A program made the position numbers and the translations under genes. From Methylococcaceae bacterium UBA659 (GTDB lineage: Bacteria; Pseudomonadota; Gammaproteobacteria; Methylococcales; Methylomonadaceae): DNA of 5,366 bases. The notes beneath the pieces were generated by a model that saw nothing but the letters and a program-made list of their open reading frames with translations, ran no database searches and had not been told where the DNA came from. Location: contig DBNZ01000036.1 of NCBI GenBank assembly GCA_002299495.1, positions 6,575 through 11,940 on the forward strand. The letters are read 5' to 3'. Positions 1 through 5,366 of the stretch are shown here, one piece after another. Within the stretch, counting starts at the first letter, position 1, and each line of letters begins with the position of its first letter.

Positions 1-821
1 AAGAGGTGGTGATGGCGGTGCGTCCCCGCCACGACGTGTTCCCGTGCGACACCCGCATTGACACCCGCGAGATTTTGACGTGTTCCAAATTGGTTTCTGC
101 CATCACCGGCTTTCCGGTGCAGCCGAACAAGGCCATCGTCGGCGCCAACGCCTTCGCCCACGAGGCCGGCATCCATCAGGACGGCGTCTTGAAAAGCCGC
201 GAGACTTACGAAATCATGCGCGCCGAAGACATCGGCTGGTCGGCCAACCGCATGGTGTTAGGCAAGCATTCCGGCCGCAATGCGTTCAAGAGCCGCATCG
301 CCGAATTGGGGTTTGAATTCAGTTCGGAAGAGGAAATCAACGAGGCGTTCGCTCGTTTCAAGGAATTGGCCGACAAAAAGCACGAAATTTTTGACGAAGA
401 CTTGCAGGCGATCATCTCGGAAAGCAGCTTCGAGGCCGAAGACGATCGCATCAAATTAATCGCCTTGAAGGTCTGCTCGGAAACCGGCGAAACCCCCAAC
501 GCCAAAGTTACCTTACGCATAGACAACAAAGAAATCATCGGCGTCGCCCAAGGCGGTGGCGTGGTCGACGCCACCCTGAAAGCCATCGAGAAATTGGTGC
601 AAACCGAGGCCACTTTGGCCTTGTACTCGGTCAACAACATCACCAATGGCACCGACGCCCAGGGCGAAGTTACCGTGCGTTTGGAAAAAGCCGGGCGCAT
701 CGTCAATGGCTTAGGTGCGGACACCGACATCGTGGTAGCTTCGGCCAAGGCTTATGTCAATGCGGTCAACAAATTGCAAAATCCGGAAAAGAGATGGCAT
801 CCGCAAAAGGGGGATGTTTAA
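1..821 (+). CDS. leuA: 2-isopropylmalate synthase, C-terminal part (5' end outside window)
   Basis: This is the C-terminal half of the enzyme that condenses acetyl-CoA with 2-oxoisovalerate, the first committed step of leucine synthesis in the cytoplasm. The frame is open to the left edge (first full codon GAG at 3-5), so the start lies upstream; about 272 residues are visible of the roughly 510-520 usual for this family. Visible signatures are NKAIVGANAFAHEAGIHQDG (fragment residues about 41-60) and GKHSGRNAF (87-95), both typical of the linker and subdomain after the TIM barrel. A C-terminal LeuA dimerisation/allosteric domain follows (about 148-258), with the glycine-rich AQGGGVVDAT and GLGADTDIVVASAKAY segments. 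This domain normally mediates leucine feedback inhibition. The stop is TAA at 819-821. The catalytic barrel metal ligands are not in the window. Homocitrate or citramalate synthase is a less likely alternative, given the strong LeuA-type C-terminus. Confidence 0.95.
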   Translation, partial: EVVMAVRPRHDVFPCDTRIDTREILTCSKLVSAITGFPVQPNKAIVGANAFAHEAGIHQDGVLKSRETYEIMRAEDIGWSANRMVLGKHSGRNAFKSRIAELGFEFSSEEEINEAFARFKELADKKHEIFDEDLQAIISESSFEAEDDRIKLIALKVCSETGETPNAKVTLRIDNKEIIGVAQGGGVVDATLKAIEKLVQTEATLALYSVNNITNGTDAQGEVTVRLEKAGRIVNGLGADTDIVVASAKAYVNAVNKLQNPEKRWHPQKGDV

Positions 822-976
822 TTTTTTGGGGGGGCATAAATATTCTATGGTTTGTTTCCGGGTGGATGCGTGCTGTTTGTGTCCCAGCGTAACATTCAAC
901 GATCCATAAATGTGGTTTAGTGTCACTTATGTACCATAAAACAGTTTTTACTGAACAATAGCAACAGTGGCCGTCT
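822..976. other. AT-rich non-coding gap after leuA
   Basis: No convincing gene is seen here. The gap opens with a T6-G7 homopolymer pair (822-834) immediately after the leuA stop. No GC-rich stem precedes the T run, so it does not qualify as an intrinsic terminator. Short features are CATAAAT twice (835-841, 905-911) and a small perfect palindrome AGTGTCACT (919-927). None matches a known operator that I recognise, and no clear -35/-10 pair was found. The composition is visibly more AT-rich than leuA or the downstream genes, and this continues into the broken frame that follows. Confidence 0.5.
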
Positions 977-1242
977 TTGTTTGATGCTTATAAGCTAACG
1001 CCAAATCAGAAAAAAATCGTTTTATTAGGGATGAATGGCAGGGAAATTTCTCCTGAGAACATTTATAAGGCGTTATCTTCGGAAGATAGAAACGTCTACG
1101 ATGAGGGCGTTACGCCTTTACGCAATGCGGGTGTTCTGGAAGAAATAAGAAGCAATCCAGCGGCTATGCGGCTAGCAAAACAAAAAGTATCCTTAAGAAA
1201 AATGTGGCTCGTTTAAAAGTACGGGTTCCGAAATTCAAATAA
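977..1242 (+). pseudogene. Small winged-helix-like remnant with an apparent -1 frameshift
   Basis: I do not recognise this gene with certainty. The uninterrupted frame runs 977-1216 (79 codons from a TTG; open back to a TAG at 959-961). It reads LTPNQKKIVLLGMNGREISP, then ENIYKALSSEDRNVYDEGVT, then PLRNAGVLEEIRSNP. The alternation of helices and the VTPLRNAGVLEEIR segment resemble a winged helix-turn-helix tail, as found at the C-termini of some ATP-binding regulator proteins. Downstream of an A-rich run (1177-1186) the in-frame ending (VSLRKMWLV) looks unnatural. The -1 frame gives KKNVARLKVRVPKFK and a TAA at 1240-1242, a much more protein-like basic tail. The likely history is a one-base indel in a gene already truncated at its 5' end. 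There is no Shine-Dalgarno sequence ahead of the TTG. Alternatives are an intact small protein, a programmed frameshift, or a sequencing error. Confidence 0.45.
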
Positions 1243-1266
1243 TGGTGACAGTTATGGCGGCAATTC

Positions 1267-1986
1267 ATGGATGATGCACTCCGTAAACAATATCTCCAAG
1301 CTATGGGCATTGATGTTTGGATACCTAGGGCCAATGTGCAAAAAAGCCAAATCCAAGAAGACCAGGTTGAAGCACCGCCAGCTGCACAGGAAGCCTTGCT
1401 TGACGTAGCTTTTTCACCCATTGCCGACCATCCAGAAGAAGATACTTGGGAAAAACTTCAAGCCGAAGTCGGCGTTTGCCGGTTATGCCCATTGTGCGAA
1501 ACCCGTACCCAAACCGTGTTTGGTGCCGGCAACCCGCAGGCGGATTGGTTGTTCATCGGTGAGGGACCGGGCCAGCATGAAGACCAGCAGGGCAAGCCGT
1601 TCGTGGGCAAGGCCGGTTTGTTGCTGACGGAGATGATCCGCGCCCTAGGAATGGCCCGGGAAGACGTATTCATCACCAACATCGTCAAATGCCGCCCCCC
1701 TAATAACCGTGACCCGCATCCCGATGAAATCGCCCGCTGCAACGGTTATTTGCGGCGGCAGATTGCCTTCATCCAACCGAAAATAATTCTTTCCATGGGC
1801 CGCATTGCCGCGCAAACATTGTTGGCCACCGATGCGCCGTTGTCCAGCTTAAGGGGCAAGGTGCATTTTTATGACAACAGGCCGGTTGTCGTGGTTTATC
1901 ATCCCGCTTATTTATTGCGGTCGCTGTTGGAAAAACACAAGGCTTGGCAAGACTTGCAACTGGCCATGCAGACCATTGGAGAATGA
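1267..1986 (+). CDS. Uracil-DNA glycosylase, family 4 (4Fe-4S type)
   Basis: A base-excision repair enzyme that removes uracil, arising from cytosine deamination or dUMP misincorporation, from DNA. The 239-residue product has an N-terminal LRKQYLQAMGIDVWIPR stretch (5-21) often seen in proteobacterial members, then a variable acidic linker (about 28-65), then the catalytic core. Iron-sulfur ligands fit the family: cysteines at 71 and 74 (CRLC; Cys77 is a third nearby) plus Cys142 and Cys158, separated by 15 residues. Motif 1 is GEGPGQHEDQQGKPFVGKAG (98-117) and the motif with the catalytic-region histidine is HPAYLLR (212-218). The start is the first ATG after an in-frame TGA at 1246-1248, with a weak GGCGG at 1256-1260 as ribosome binding site. 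Its stop almost touches rimI, so the two are probably co-transcribed. The linker between N-terminus and core is the least conserved part. Assignment to family 4 rather than 5 rests on the cysteine spacing and GEGPG motif. Confidence 0.93.
   Translation: MDDALRKQYLQAMGIDVWIPRANVQKSQIQEDQVEAPPAAQEALLDVAFSPIADHPEEDTWEKLQAEVGVCRLCPLCETRTQTVFGAGNPQADWLFIGEGPGQHEDQQGKPFVGKAGLLLTEMIRALGMAREDVFITNIVKCRPPNNRDPHPDEIARCNGYLRRQIAFIQPKIILSMGRIAAQTLLATDAPLSSLRGKVHFYDNRPVVVVYHPAYLLRSLLEKHKAWQDLQLAMQTIGE
1978..1982 (+). promoter_or_regulatory. Ribosome binding site deciding the rimI start
   Basis: GGAGA lies inside the last codons of the glycosylase gene. It stands 9 bases before the ATG at 1992, a good distance. 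It stands directly against the other ATG at 1983, which overlaps the glycosylase TGA as ATGA, and that is too close for normal initiation. This favours 1992, although coupled re-initiation at 1983 cannot be excluded and would add only three residues (MKP). Confidence 0.6.
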
Positions 1987-1991
1987 AACCC

Positions 1992-2531
1992 ATGCGCGGA
2001 TTGCTGAACAAAATCAAACGCTTCGTCACTTACGATGCCGACCGGGAATTTTACGCCAAAGTATTCCCGGGTTCGGTGCAGCGGCAGGATTTATGGTTGT
2101 TCAGGCACATGACCCATAACGACCTAGCCGATGTTTTGGAGATTGAAAAACAGAATTATCCGTTCCCATGGACGGAGGATGTGTTCACCGATTGTTTCCA
2201 TGCGGGTTATGGCTGTTGGATTTGCGAAGAAATGGGCGATATCTTGGCCTATGGTTTGGTGTCCATCGCCGTCGGCGAAGCCCATATTTTGAACATTTCG
2301 GTGGCCCCCGCCCAGCAAGGCCAAGGCATAGGCCGCAGGATGCTGCAACATATCATCGCTACCGCCCGTGGGCGGGCGGAAACCGTGTTTCTGGAAGTGC
2401 GGCCTTCTAACGCCACCGCCATTGCCCTTTATGAAGACATGGGTTTTAATGAAATCGGTATCCGCAAAGATTACTACCCGGCCGAAAATGGCCGTGAAGA
2501 CGCCATTATGTTTGCGTTGCAGTTGTTTTAG
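1992..2531 (+). CDS. rimI: Ribosomal protein bS18 alanine N-acetyltransferase, with N-terminal extension
   Basis: A GNAT-family enzyme that transfers an acetyl group from acetyl-CoA to the N-terminal alanine of ribosomal protein bS18. The product is 179 residues from ATG 1992. The GNAT core starts near residue 35 (WLFRHMTHNDL). It contains the acetyl-CoA loop Q-x-x-G-x-G at 109-114 (QGQGIG), the LEVRPSN strand with Glu135, and ALYEDMGF with Tyr147. By alignment with E. coli RimI these match catalytic Glu103 and Tyr115. The RKDYYP and GREDAI segments near the C-terminus are characteristic of RimI rather than of generic GNATs. Oddity: about 33 residues (MRGLLNKIKRFVTYDADREF onward) precede the point where E. 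coli RimI begins; they are basic then mixed, with no signal peptide. An internal in-frame ATG at 2109 would remove the extension but has no good ribosome binding site. The gene is packed against the glycosylase gene, suggesting one transcript. Confidence 0.9.
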   Translation: MRGLLNKIKRFVTYDADREFYAKVFPGSVQRQDLWLFRHMTHNDLADVLEIEKQNYPFPWTEDVFTDCFHAGYGCWICEEMGDILAYGLVSIAVGEAHILNISVAPAQQGQGIGRRMLQHIIATARGRAETVFLEVRPSNATAIALYEDMGFNEIGIRKDYYPAENGREDAIMFALQLF

Positions 2532-2582
2532 CGGCGCTGGGTCCGATGGCGGGAATAGCCCTGATAATCAAACAAGTAGCCC

Positions 2583-4187
2583 ATGAAAACACCAACAAAG
2601 ACCGTCAGGTCACCCGCCCCTGCCGATATCAACGCCATTCATCAGCTCTATCAAGCCGGCCAGTTGCGGTTGGCGGAAATTCAAGCACAGGCCTTGTTGA
2701 GCCGCTATCCCAAAACCATCGCCTTGTACCATCTGCTGGGTTTATGCCAGCAAGGGCAGGGCAAATTGGCCGCGGCGGCGGCCAGTTTTCGGAACATACT
2801 GGCTTTAGACCCGCGCAGTGCCGAAATCCATTGCAATCTGGCCATTATTTTGACCCAGCTTAACGACAGTAAGGCGGCGATGGCCAGTTACCGCAAGGCG
2901 TTGCAGCTCAAACCCGAATTGACCGTGGCGCATTTCAATTTGGGTGCGTTGTTACAGCAACAAGGACAATTGCCGCAGGCCGCCGCGCATTACCAACAGG
3001 CGGTGGCGCAGCAGCCCCGGTTTTTTCAAGCTTGGGCGAATTGGGGTACGGTATTGCAGGAACGCGGCGAATGGGCAGCCGCCGGACACTGCTACCGCAA
3101 GGCCTTAGCGCTGCATCCCGATGCCCAAGGCCATTTCAATTTAGGGACGGTCTTGTATGGCCAAGGCCATCATCAAGAGGCCATCCAAGCTTTCCTTGAG
3201 GCTGTCCGGTTGGATCCGCAGTTCGCCGATGCCTGGAACGATTTGGGCGAGACCTGGCGCGACCAAGGCGGGATGGACGAGGCGGTGCGCTATTACCGGC
3301 AAGCGTTGGTCGCCAGCCCCGGACATGGCCGCGCCAATTACAACTTGGGCGAGTTTTATTGCATGGCAGGCCAGTTGGAACAGGCGGTGCCGTTTTTTAA
3401 GGCCTCGGATTTTGCCGACGCCAACGAGCGGGCGCTGCAATGCCTGTACAAAACCCAGCAGTTTGATGCCTTCAAGCGGCAGTTTGACTCATTGATCACG
3501 CAAAAACAGCACAATTCCATTTTGCTAGGGACGCTCGCTACCCATTACGCCATCAATTTCCGGCAAGACAATCCCTACAACTTCTGCAAATCGCCGATGG
3601 ATTATGTCCTGCATACCCGCATAGACGAACTGGCCGGGCCGGACAGCCCGTGGTTGCGGGAATTGTTAGACGGCATTAAAAACTTGGCGATTGCCGAACG
3701 CAAACAAGGGCGGCTGTATTACGGCATCCAATCGGCGGGCAATTTATTGCAACGCCCCGAGCCGTCTTTCCAAAAGCTGGCGGCGTTGATCCGCGCTAAG
3801 GTCAAAGCCTACCAACAGCATTTTGCCGGCAGCGATGACGAAATTATCCGTTTATTCCCCAAACAACTGGAGTTCGCCAGCTCATGGTACTTGCGGATGA
3901 AACAAGGCGGCTATTTGACCTCGCATATCCACGAGGAAGGCTGGATTTCCGGTTGTGTCTACCTGCAATTGCCGGACAAACAAAGCGGCCATGAAGGCAG
4001 TTTTGAATACGGTACCGACGGCGACGATTACCCGCGTCTGCATGATGGCTTCCCTAGCCAAATAGTCGACCAAGCGGTCGGCGATTTGGTGCTGTTCCCA
4101 TCCTCGTTATTTCACCGCACCCTGCCATTTTATTCCGACCAAGAGCGGGTATGCGTGGCGTTTGATATAAAGCCAGGGCCACCTTAG
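2583..4187 (+). CDS. TPR-repeat protein with C-terminal 2-oxoglutarate/Fe(II) oxygenase-like domain
   Basis: A 534-residue soluble protein with no signal peptide or membrane segment. Residues about 13-283 form roughly eight tandem 34-residue TPR units, for example AHFNLGALLQQQGQLPQAAA (116-135) and GHFNLGTVLYGQGHHQEAIQ (183-202); such arrays bind protein partners. A linker helical region (about 284-425) follows. Then comes a domain resembling the putative 2OG-Fe(II) oxygenase family (PF13759-like). It has HIHEEGWISGCVYL (448-461, candidate iron ligands His448/His450 and an acidic residue), GDLVLFPSSLFHRTLPF (500-516, His511 as distal iron ligand) and ERVCVAFDIKP (521-531, Arg522 as candidate 2OG-binding arginine). 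These enzymes usually hydroxylate or otherwise oxidise a substrate using oxygen and 2-oxoglutarate; the substrate here is unknown. The ATG at 2583 is the first start after an in-frame TAG at 2577-2579; no strong ribosome binding site is seen. The gene lies 51 bases after rimI, so it may ride on that transcript. Confidence 0.85.
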   Translation: MKTPTKTVRSPAPADINAIHQLYQAGQLRLAEIQAQALLSRYPKTIALYHLLGLCQQGQGKLAAAAASFRNILALDPRSAEIHCNLAIILTQLNDSKAAMASYRKALQLKPELTVAHFNLGALLQQQGQLPQAAAHYQQAVAQQPRFFQAWANWGTVLQERGEWAAAGHCYRKALALHPDAQGHFNLGTVLYGQGHHQEAIQAFLEAVRLDPQFADAWNDLGETWRDQGGMDEAVRYYRQALVASPGHGRANYNLGEFYCMAGQLEQAVPFFKASDFADANERALQCLYKTQQFDAFKRQFDSLITQKQHNSILLGTLATHYAINFRQDNPYNFCKSPMDYVLHTRIDELAGPDSPWLRELLDGIKNLAIAERKQGRLYYGIQSAGNLLQRPEPSFQKLAALIRAKVKAYQQHFAGSDDEIIRLFPKQLEFASSWYLRMKQGGYLTSHIHEEGWISGCVYLQLPDKQSGHEGSFEYGTDGDDYPRLHDGFPSQIVDQAVGDLVLFPSSLFHRTLPFYSDQERVCVAFDIKPGPP

Positions 4188-4265
4188 CCGTATCACAGAT
4201 GCGGATTCACCGCTACGGCACTTCAAGCTCAAGAGGTTAACCTGTTACGCGGGTATTGTTGGCTG
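4188..4265. other. Convergent intergenic gap with a short palindrome and a direct repeat
   Basis: These 78 bases separate the ends of two converging genes, where a bidirectional terminator would be expected. I see no GC-rich stem followed by a T run on either strand. What is present is a perfect 10-base palindrome AGGTTAACCT (4234-4243) and an 8-base direct repeat CTGTTACG at 4242-4249 and 4263-4270, the second copy running into the end of the methyltransferase gene. Termination may be Rho-dependent. Confidence 0.4.
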
Positions 4266-5240
4266 TTACGAATAGAGTTGGTCAAGCAACCGTTTGCCGC
4301 CGGTAAAATTTGCGATCCCGCGTTTTTCCAAGCAAGACTGACGGATACGGCGCAGCAATCGGGTGTACGGGTGGGCTGTCAGGTAATGTTTCCAAGGTGT
4401 GTGGGCACCGACAATATTGGCAATTCGCTCCGAATTGCCGGGGATAGTAAGCGTATGCCTGTCGTTGCCGCGCTCTGGTTCATTTTGGACAAAGAGCGTA
4501 ATGTTTCCGCCATCAGCGGAAACATTATGAGTCATCTTAGCAAAACCGGCTTTCTCGGTAAGTTTTTGGAGTGTGGCAATATTAAAATTGAATATATGGG
4601 CGGCGTGGAAGGTGCTCTTCGGGGACTGACAGGTCGCCTCAATATTTGGGACTTCTATAACTAGAATGCCTTGTGGTTTCAGCAGGGTATGTAGTTTTAC
4701 CAGAACCTCGAAAGGGTTTTCCGTGTGTTCTAAGACGTGCCAGATAGTGATGAGATCAAAACTCTCTGCTTGCAGCATGACATCTTGGACAAAACCGACC
4801 TGAACGTTAAGCCCATATTCACGAATTGAATATTCGGCATAGCCCTTATTAGGTTCAATTCCTTTCACATCATGCCCTAGGGTTTGGAGCAAATAAGAGA
4901 ATTCGCCTCCACCCGATCCGATGTCAAGAATAGTCCGCGGTTTTGACAGCAATCGTTCGATTTTTCGATGGCGAGATAAAGCGACATTCCCGGCGCGCAA
5001 TATGTGCTTTGGCTTCGGGGCATAAGTGCCTTTGTAGCTGACGCGATAGTCGTCCTCATAAAAATCACGCGGGTTGTGTGGTAGTGGGTCAGACCACACC
5101 AGTCCGCATCTTGTGCAGATTACGGTTCTGAGCGGTTCTCCGCTGCGACTGCGGTTTGCGAGCACTGAAACCTCCGTGCTGCCACAAAGATTACAAGGAA
5201 TCGAGCACGATTCGTGCTGTGCTGTGCTGTGCTGTGTCAT
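4266..5240 (-). CDS. SAM-dependent class I methyltransferase with N-terminal zinc ribbon
   Basis: A 324-residue protein. The N-terminus carries a probable zinc ribbon, CNLC (16-19) and CTRC (42-45) followed by GLVWSDPLP. The same layout opens sugar C-methyltransferases and many methyltransferases in polysaccharide or O-antigen clusters. The Rossmann core follows: motif I ILDIGSGGGEF (104-114) binds SAM, Glu129 in GIEPN is the acidic residue expected to contact the SAM ribose, and FDLITIWHVLEHTENP (161-176) is the strand 4 region. The C-terminal tail (about 255-324) has no motif I recognise, and the second C-terminal domain of the 410-residue sugar C-methyltransferases is absent. The substrate is unknown; a surface glycan, lipid or small molecule is inference. 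Start ATG at 5238-5240 has a strong AGGAG 10 bases upstream. The first codons are built from a pentanucleotide repeat, and a perfect 12-bp inverted repeat lies in the 3' half. The gene converges on the TPR-oxygenase gene. Confidence 0.88.
   Translation of the reverse strand: MTQHSTAQHESCSIPCNLCGSTEVSVLANRSRSGEPLRTVICTRCGLVWSDPLPHNPRDFYEDDYRVSYKGTYAPKPKHILRAGNVALSRHRKIERLLSKPRTILDIGSGGGEFSYLLQTLGHDVKGIEPNKGYAEYSIREYGLNVQVGFVQDVMLQAESFDLITIWHVLEHTENPFEVLVKLHTLLKPQGILVIEVPNIEATCQSPKSTFHAAHIFNFNIATLQKLTEKAGFAKMTHNVSADGGNITLFVQNEPERGNDRHTLTIPGNSERIANIVGAHTPWKHYLTAHPYTRLLRRIRQSCLEKRGIANFTGGKRLLDQLYS
4499..4527. repeat. Perfect 12-bp inverted repeat inside the methyltransferase gene
   Basis: The arms TAATGTTTCCGC (4499-4510) and GCGGAAACATTA (4516-4527) are exact reverse complements around a 5-base loop CATCA. 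They lie in the coding region for residues around SADGGNIT (241-248). No T run follows on either strand, so it is not a standard intrinsic terminator. Such a long perfect stem is unlikely by chance in a window this size, but its role is unknown. Confidence 0.85.
5204..5218. repeat. Short palindrome adjoining the pentanucleotide repeat
   Basis: AGCACGA (5204-5210) and TCGTGCT (5212-5218) are exact reverse complements around one base. The right arm overlaps the first copy of the pentanucleotide tract, so on the methyltransferase mRNA each AGCAC unit of the tract could pair with the same downstream GTGCT. A further AGCAC/GTGCT pair lies at 5161-5165 and 5176-5180. Confidence 0.7.
5214..5236. repeat. 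Pentanucleotide tandem repeat (GTGCT)4.6 at the start of the methyltransferase gene
   Basis: Four complete GTGCT units (5214-5233) plus GTG (5234-5236) on the + strand. On the coding (-) strand they read CACAGCACAG... and begin one base after the ATG, encoding most of TQHSTAQHE (residues 2-10). Because the unit is five bases, any copy-number change alters the reading frame. Losing one unit leads to TAA within about 15 codons; gaining one leads to TAA at about codon 33 to 35. Confidence 0.9.
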
Positions 5241-5250
5241 TACTGGTTTT

Positions 5251-5255
5251 CTCCT
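5251..5255 (-). promoter_or_regulatory. Ribosome binding site of the methyltransferase gene
   Basis: The - strand reads GCAGGAG, then ten bases, then ATG at 5240-5238. AGGAG at this spacing is a strong initiation signal. It fixes the start upstream of the pentanucleotide repeat, so the repeat is translated. Confidence 0.75.
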
Positions 5256-5326
5256 GCGGTAAATGTGGGTGGACGACGTGTGCGAATGCCTAGCGATTGA
5301 TCCGGCCTTATTCCGTGTTAACGTCC

Positions 5327-5353
5327 GTTCGCCTTGAGCGGGTCGAAAGGCGC
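5327..5353. repeat. REP-like hairpin in the upstream region
   Basis: GTTCGCCTTGAGCGGGTCGA followed by AAGGCGC contains a 6-bp stem, CGCCTT (5330-5335) with AAGGCG (5347-5352). It resembles the widespread bacterial intergenic palindrome of the form GTTCGCCCTGAGC..GTCGAAGGGC. The resemblance is from memory and the copy is imperfect. The remaining bases 5257-5326 and 5354-5366 show no feature I can support. Confidence 0.4.
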
Positions 5354-5366
5354 ATCTGCTGCGACG

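Noticed and set aside
206..748. 180-codon open frame on the - strand across leuA
   Set aside because: It lies wholly antisense to a clear LeuA coding region and its translation has no recognisable motif.
822..834. Intrinsic terminator for leuA
   Set aside because: A T run is present but no GC-rich stem precedes it.
1242..1274. Ten-codon peptide (ATG at 1242) overlapping the glycosylase start, as a possible leader
   Set aside because: No ribosome binding site and no attenuator structure; it overlaps the stop of the broken frame, so chance is the simplest explanation.
2523..2568. Promoter between rimI and the TPR-oxygenase gene (TTGTTT and GATAAT)
   Set aside because: The two boxes are 34 bases apart, far from the usual 16-18, so the pair is not supported.
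3141..3440. 99-codon - strand frame and an overlapping + strand frame within the TPR region
   Set aside because: These are by-products of the repetitive, stop-poor TPR coding sequence.
4278..4664. 128-codon open frame on the + strand across the methyltransferase gene
   Set aside because: It is antisense to the conserved methyltransferase core; no ribosome binding site or protein-like pattern supports it.
5263..5337. 24-codon + strand frame (MWVDDVCECLAIDPALFRV...) upstream of the methyltransferase gene
   Set aside because: Too short, with no supporting ribosome binding site, and it ends inside the REP-like hairpin.

Overview
The window looks like a chromosomal segment of a gammaproteobacterium. 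The base composition is moderately GC-rich, TTG leucine codons are common, and the RimI sequence closely follows the E. coli protein in its catalytic motifs. A methanotroph-like Methylococcales member would fit, but this is an impression from style and gene order and was not tested. No rRNA, tRNA, CRISPR array, transposase or integrase was found.

Layout. Bases 1-821 (+) hold the C-terminal half of 2-isopropylmalate synthase (leuA), cut by the window edge. A more AT-rich, poorly coding stretch follows (822-1266). It contains a small winged-helix-like reading frame (from about 977) that appears broken: its C-terminus reads most naturally after a -1 shift near 1182-1186 and then ends at 1242. 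Next comes a tight + strand pair: a family 4 (4Fe-4S) uracil-DNA glycosylase (1267-1986) and rimI (about 1992-2531), the acetyltransferase for ribosomal protein bS18. After a 51-base gap lies a 534-residue protein with about eight TPR units fused to a C-terminal 2-oxoglutarate/Fe(II) oxygenase-like domain (2583-4187). A convergent gene on the - strand (4266-5240) encodes a zinc-ribbon-bearing, SAM-dependent class I methyltransferase. The last 126 bases are non-coding upstream sequence with a REP-like hairpin.

How the genes relate. leuA (leucine synthesis), the DNA glycosylase and rimI are housekeeping genes; the last two almost certainly share a transcript. The TPR-oxygenase and the methyltransferase are accessory genes of unknown substrate. 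Both are of types that modify proteins, sugars or small molecules, but convergent orientation means they are not co-transcribed.

Most interesting point. The methyltransferase begins with 4.6 copies of a pentanucleotide (GTGCT on +, AGCAC on -) directly after a start codon with a good ribosome binding site. Gain or loss of one unit shifts the frame into an early stop, which I traced by hand in both directions. The gene is therefore a candidate for phase-variable expression, though the tract is short. Also notable are a perfect 12-bp inverted repeat inside the same gene, the TPR-oxygenase fusion, and the apparent frameshift upstream of the glycosylase.
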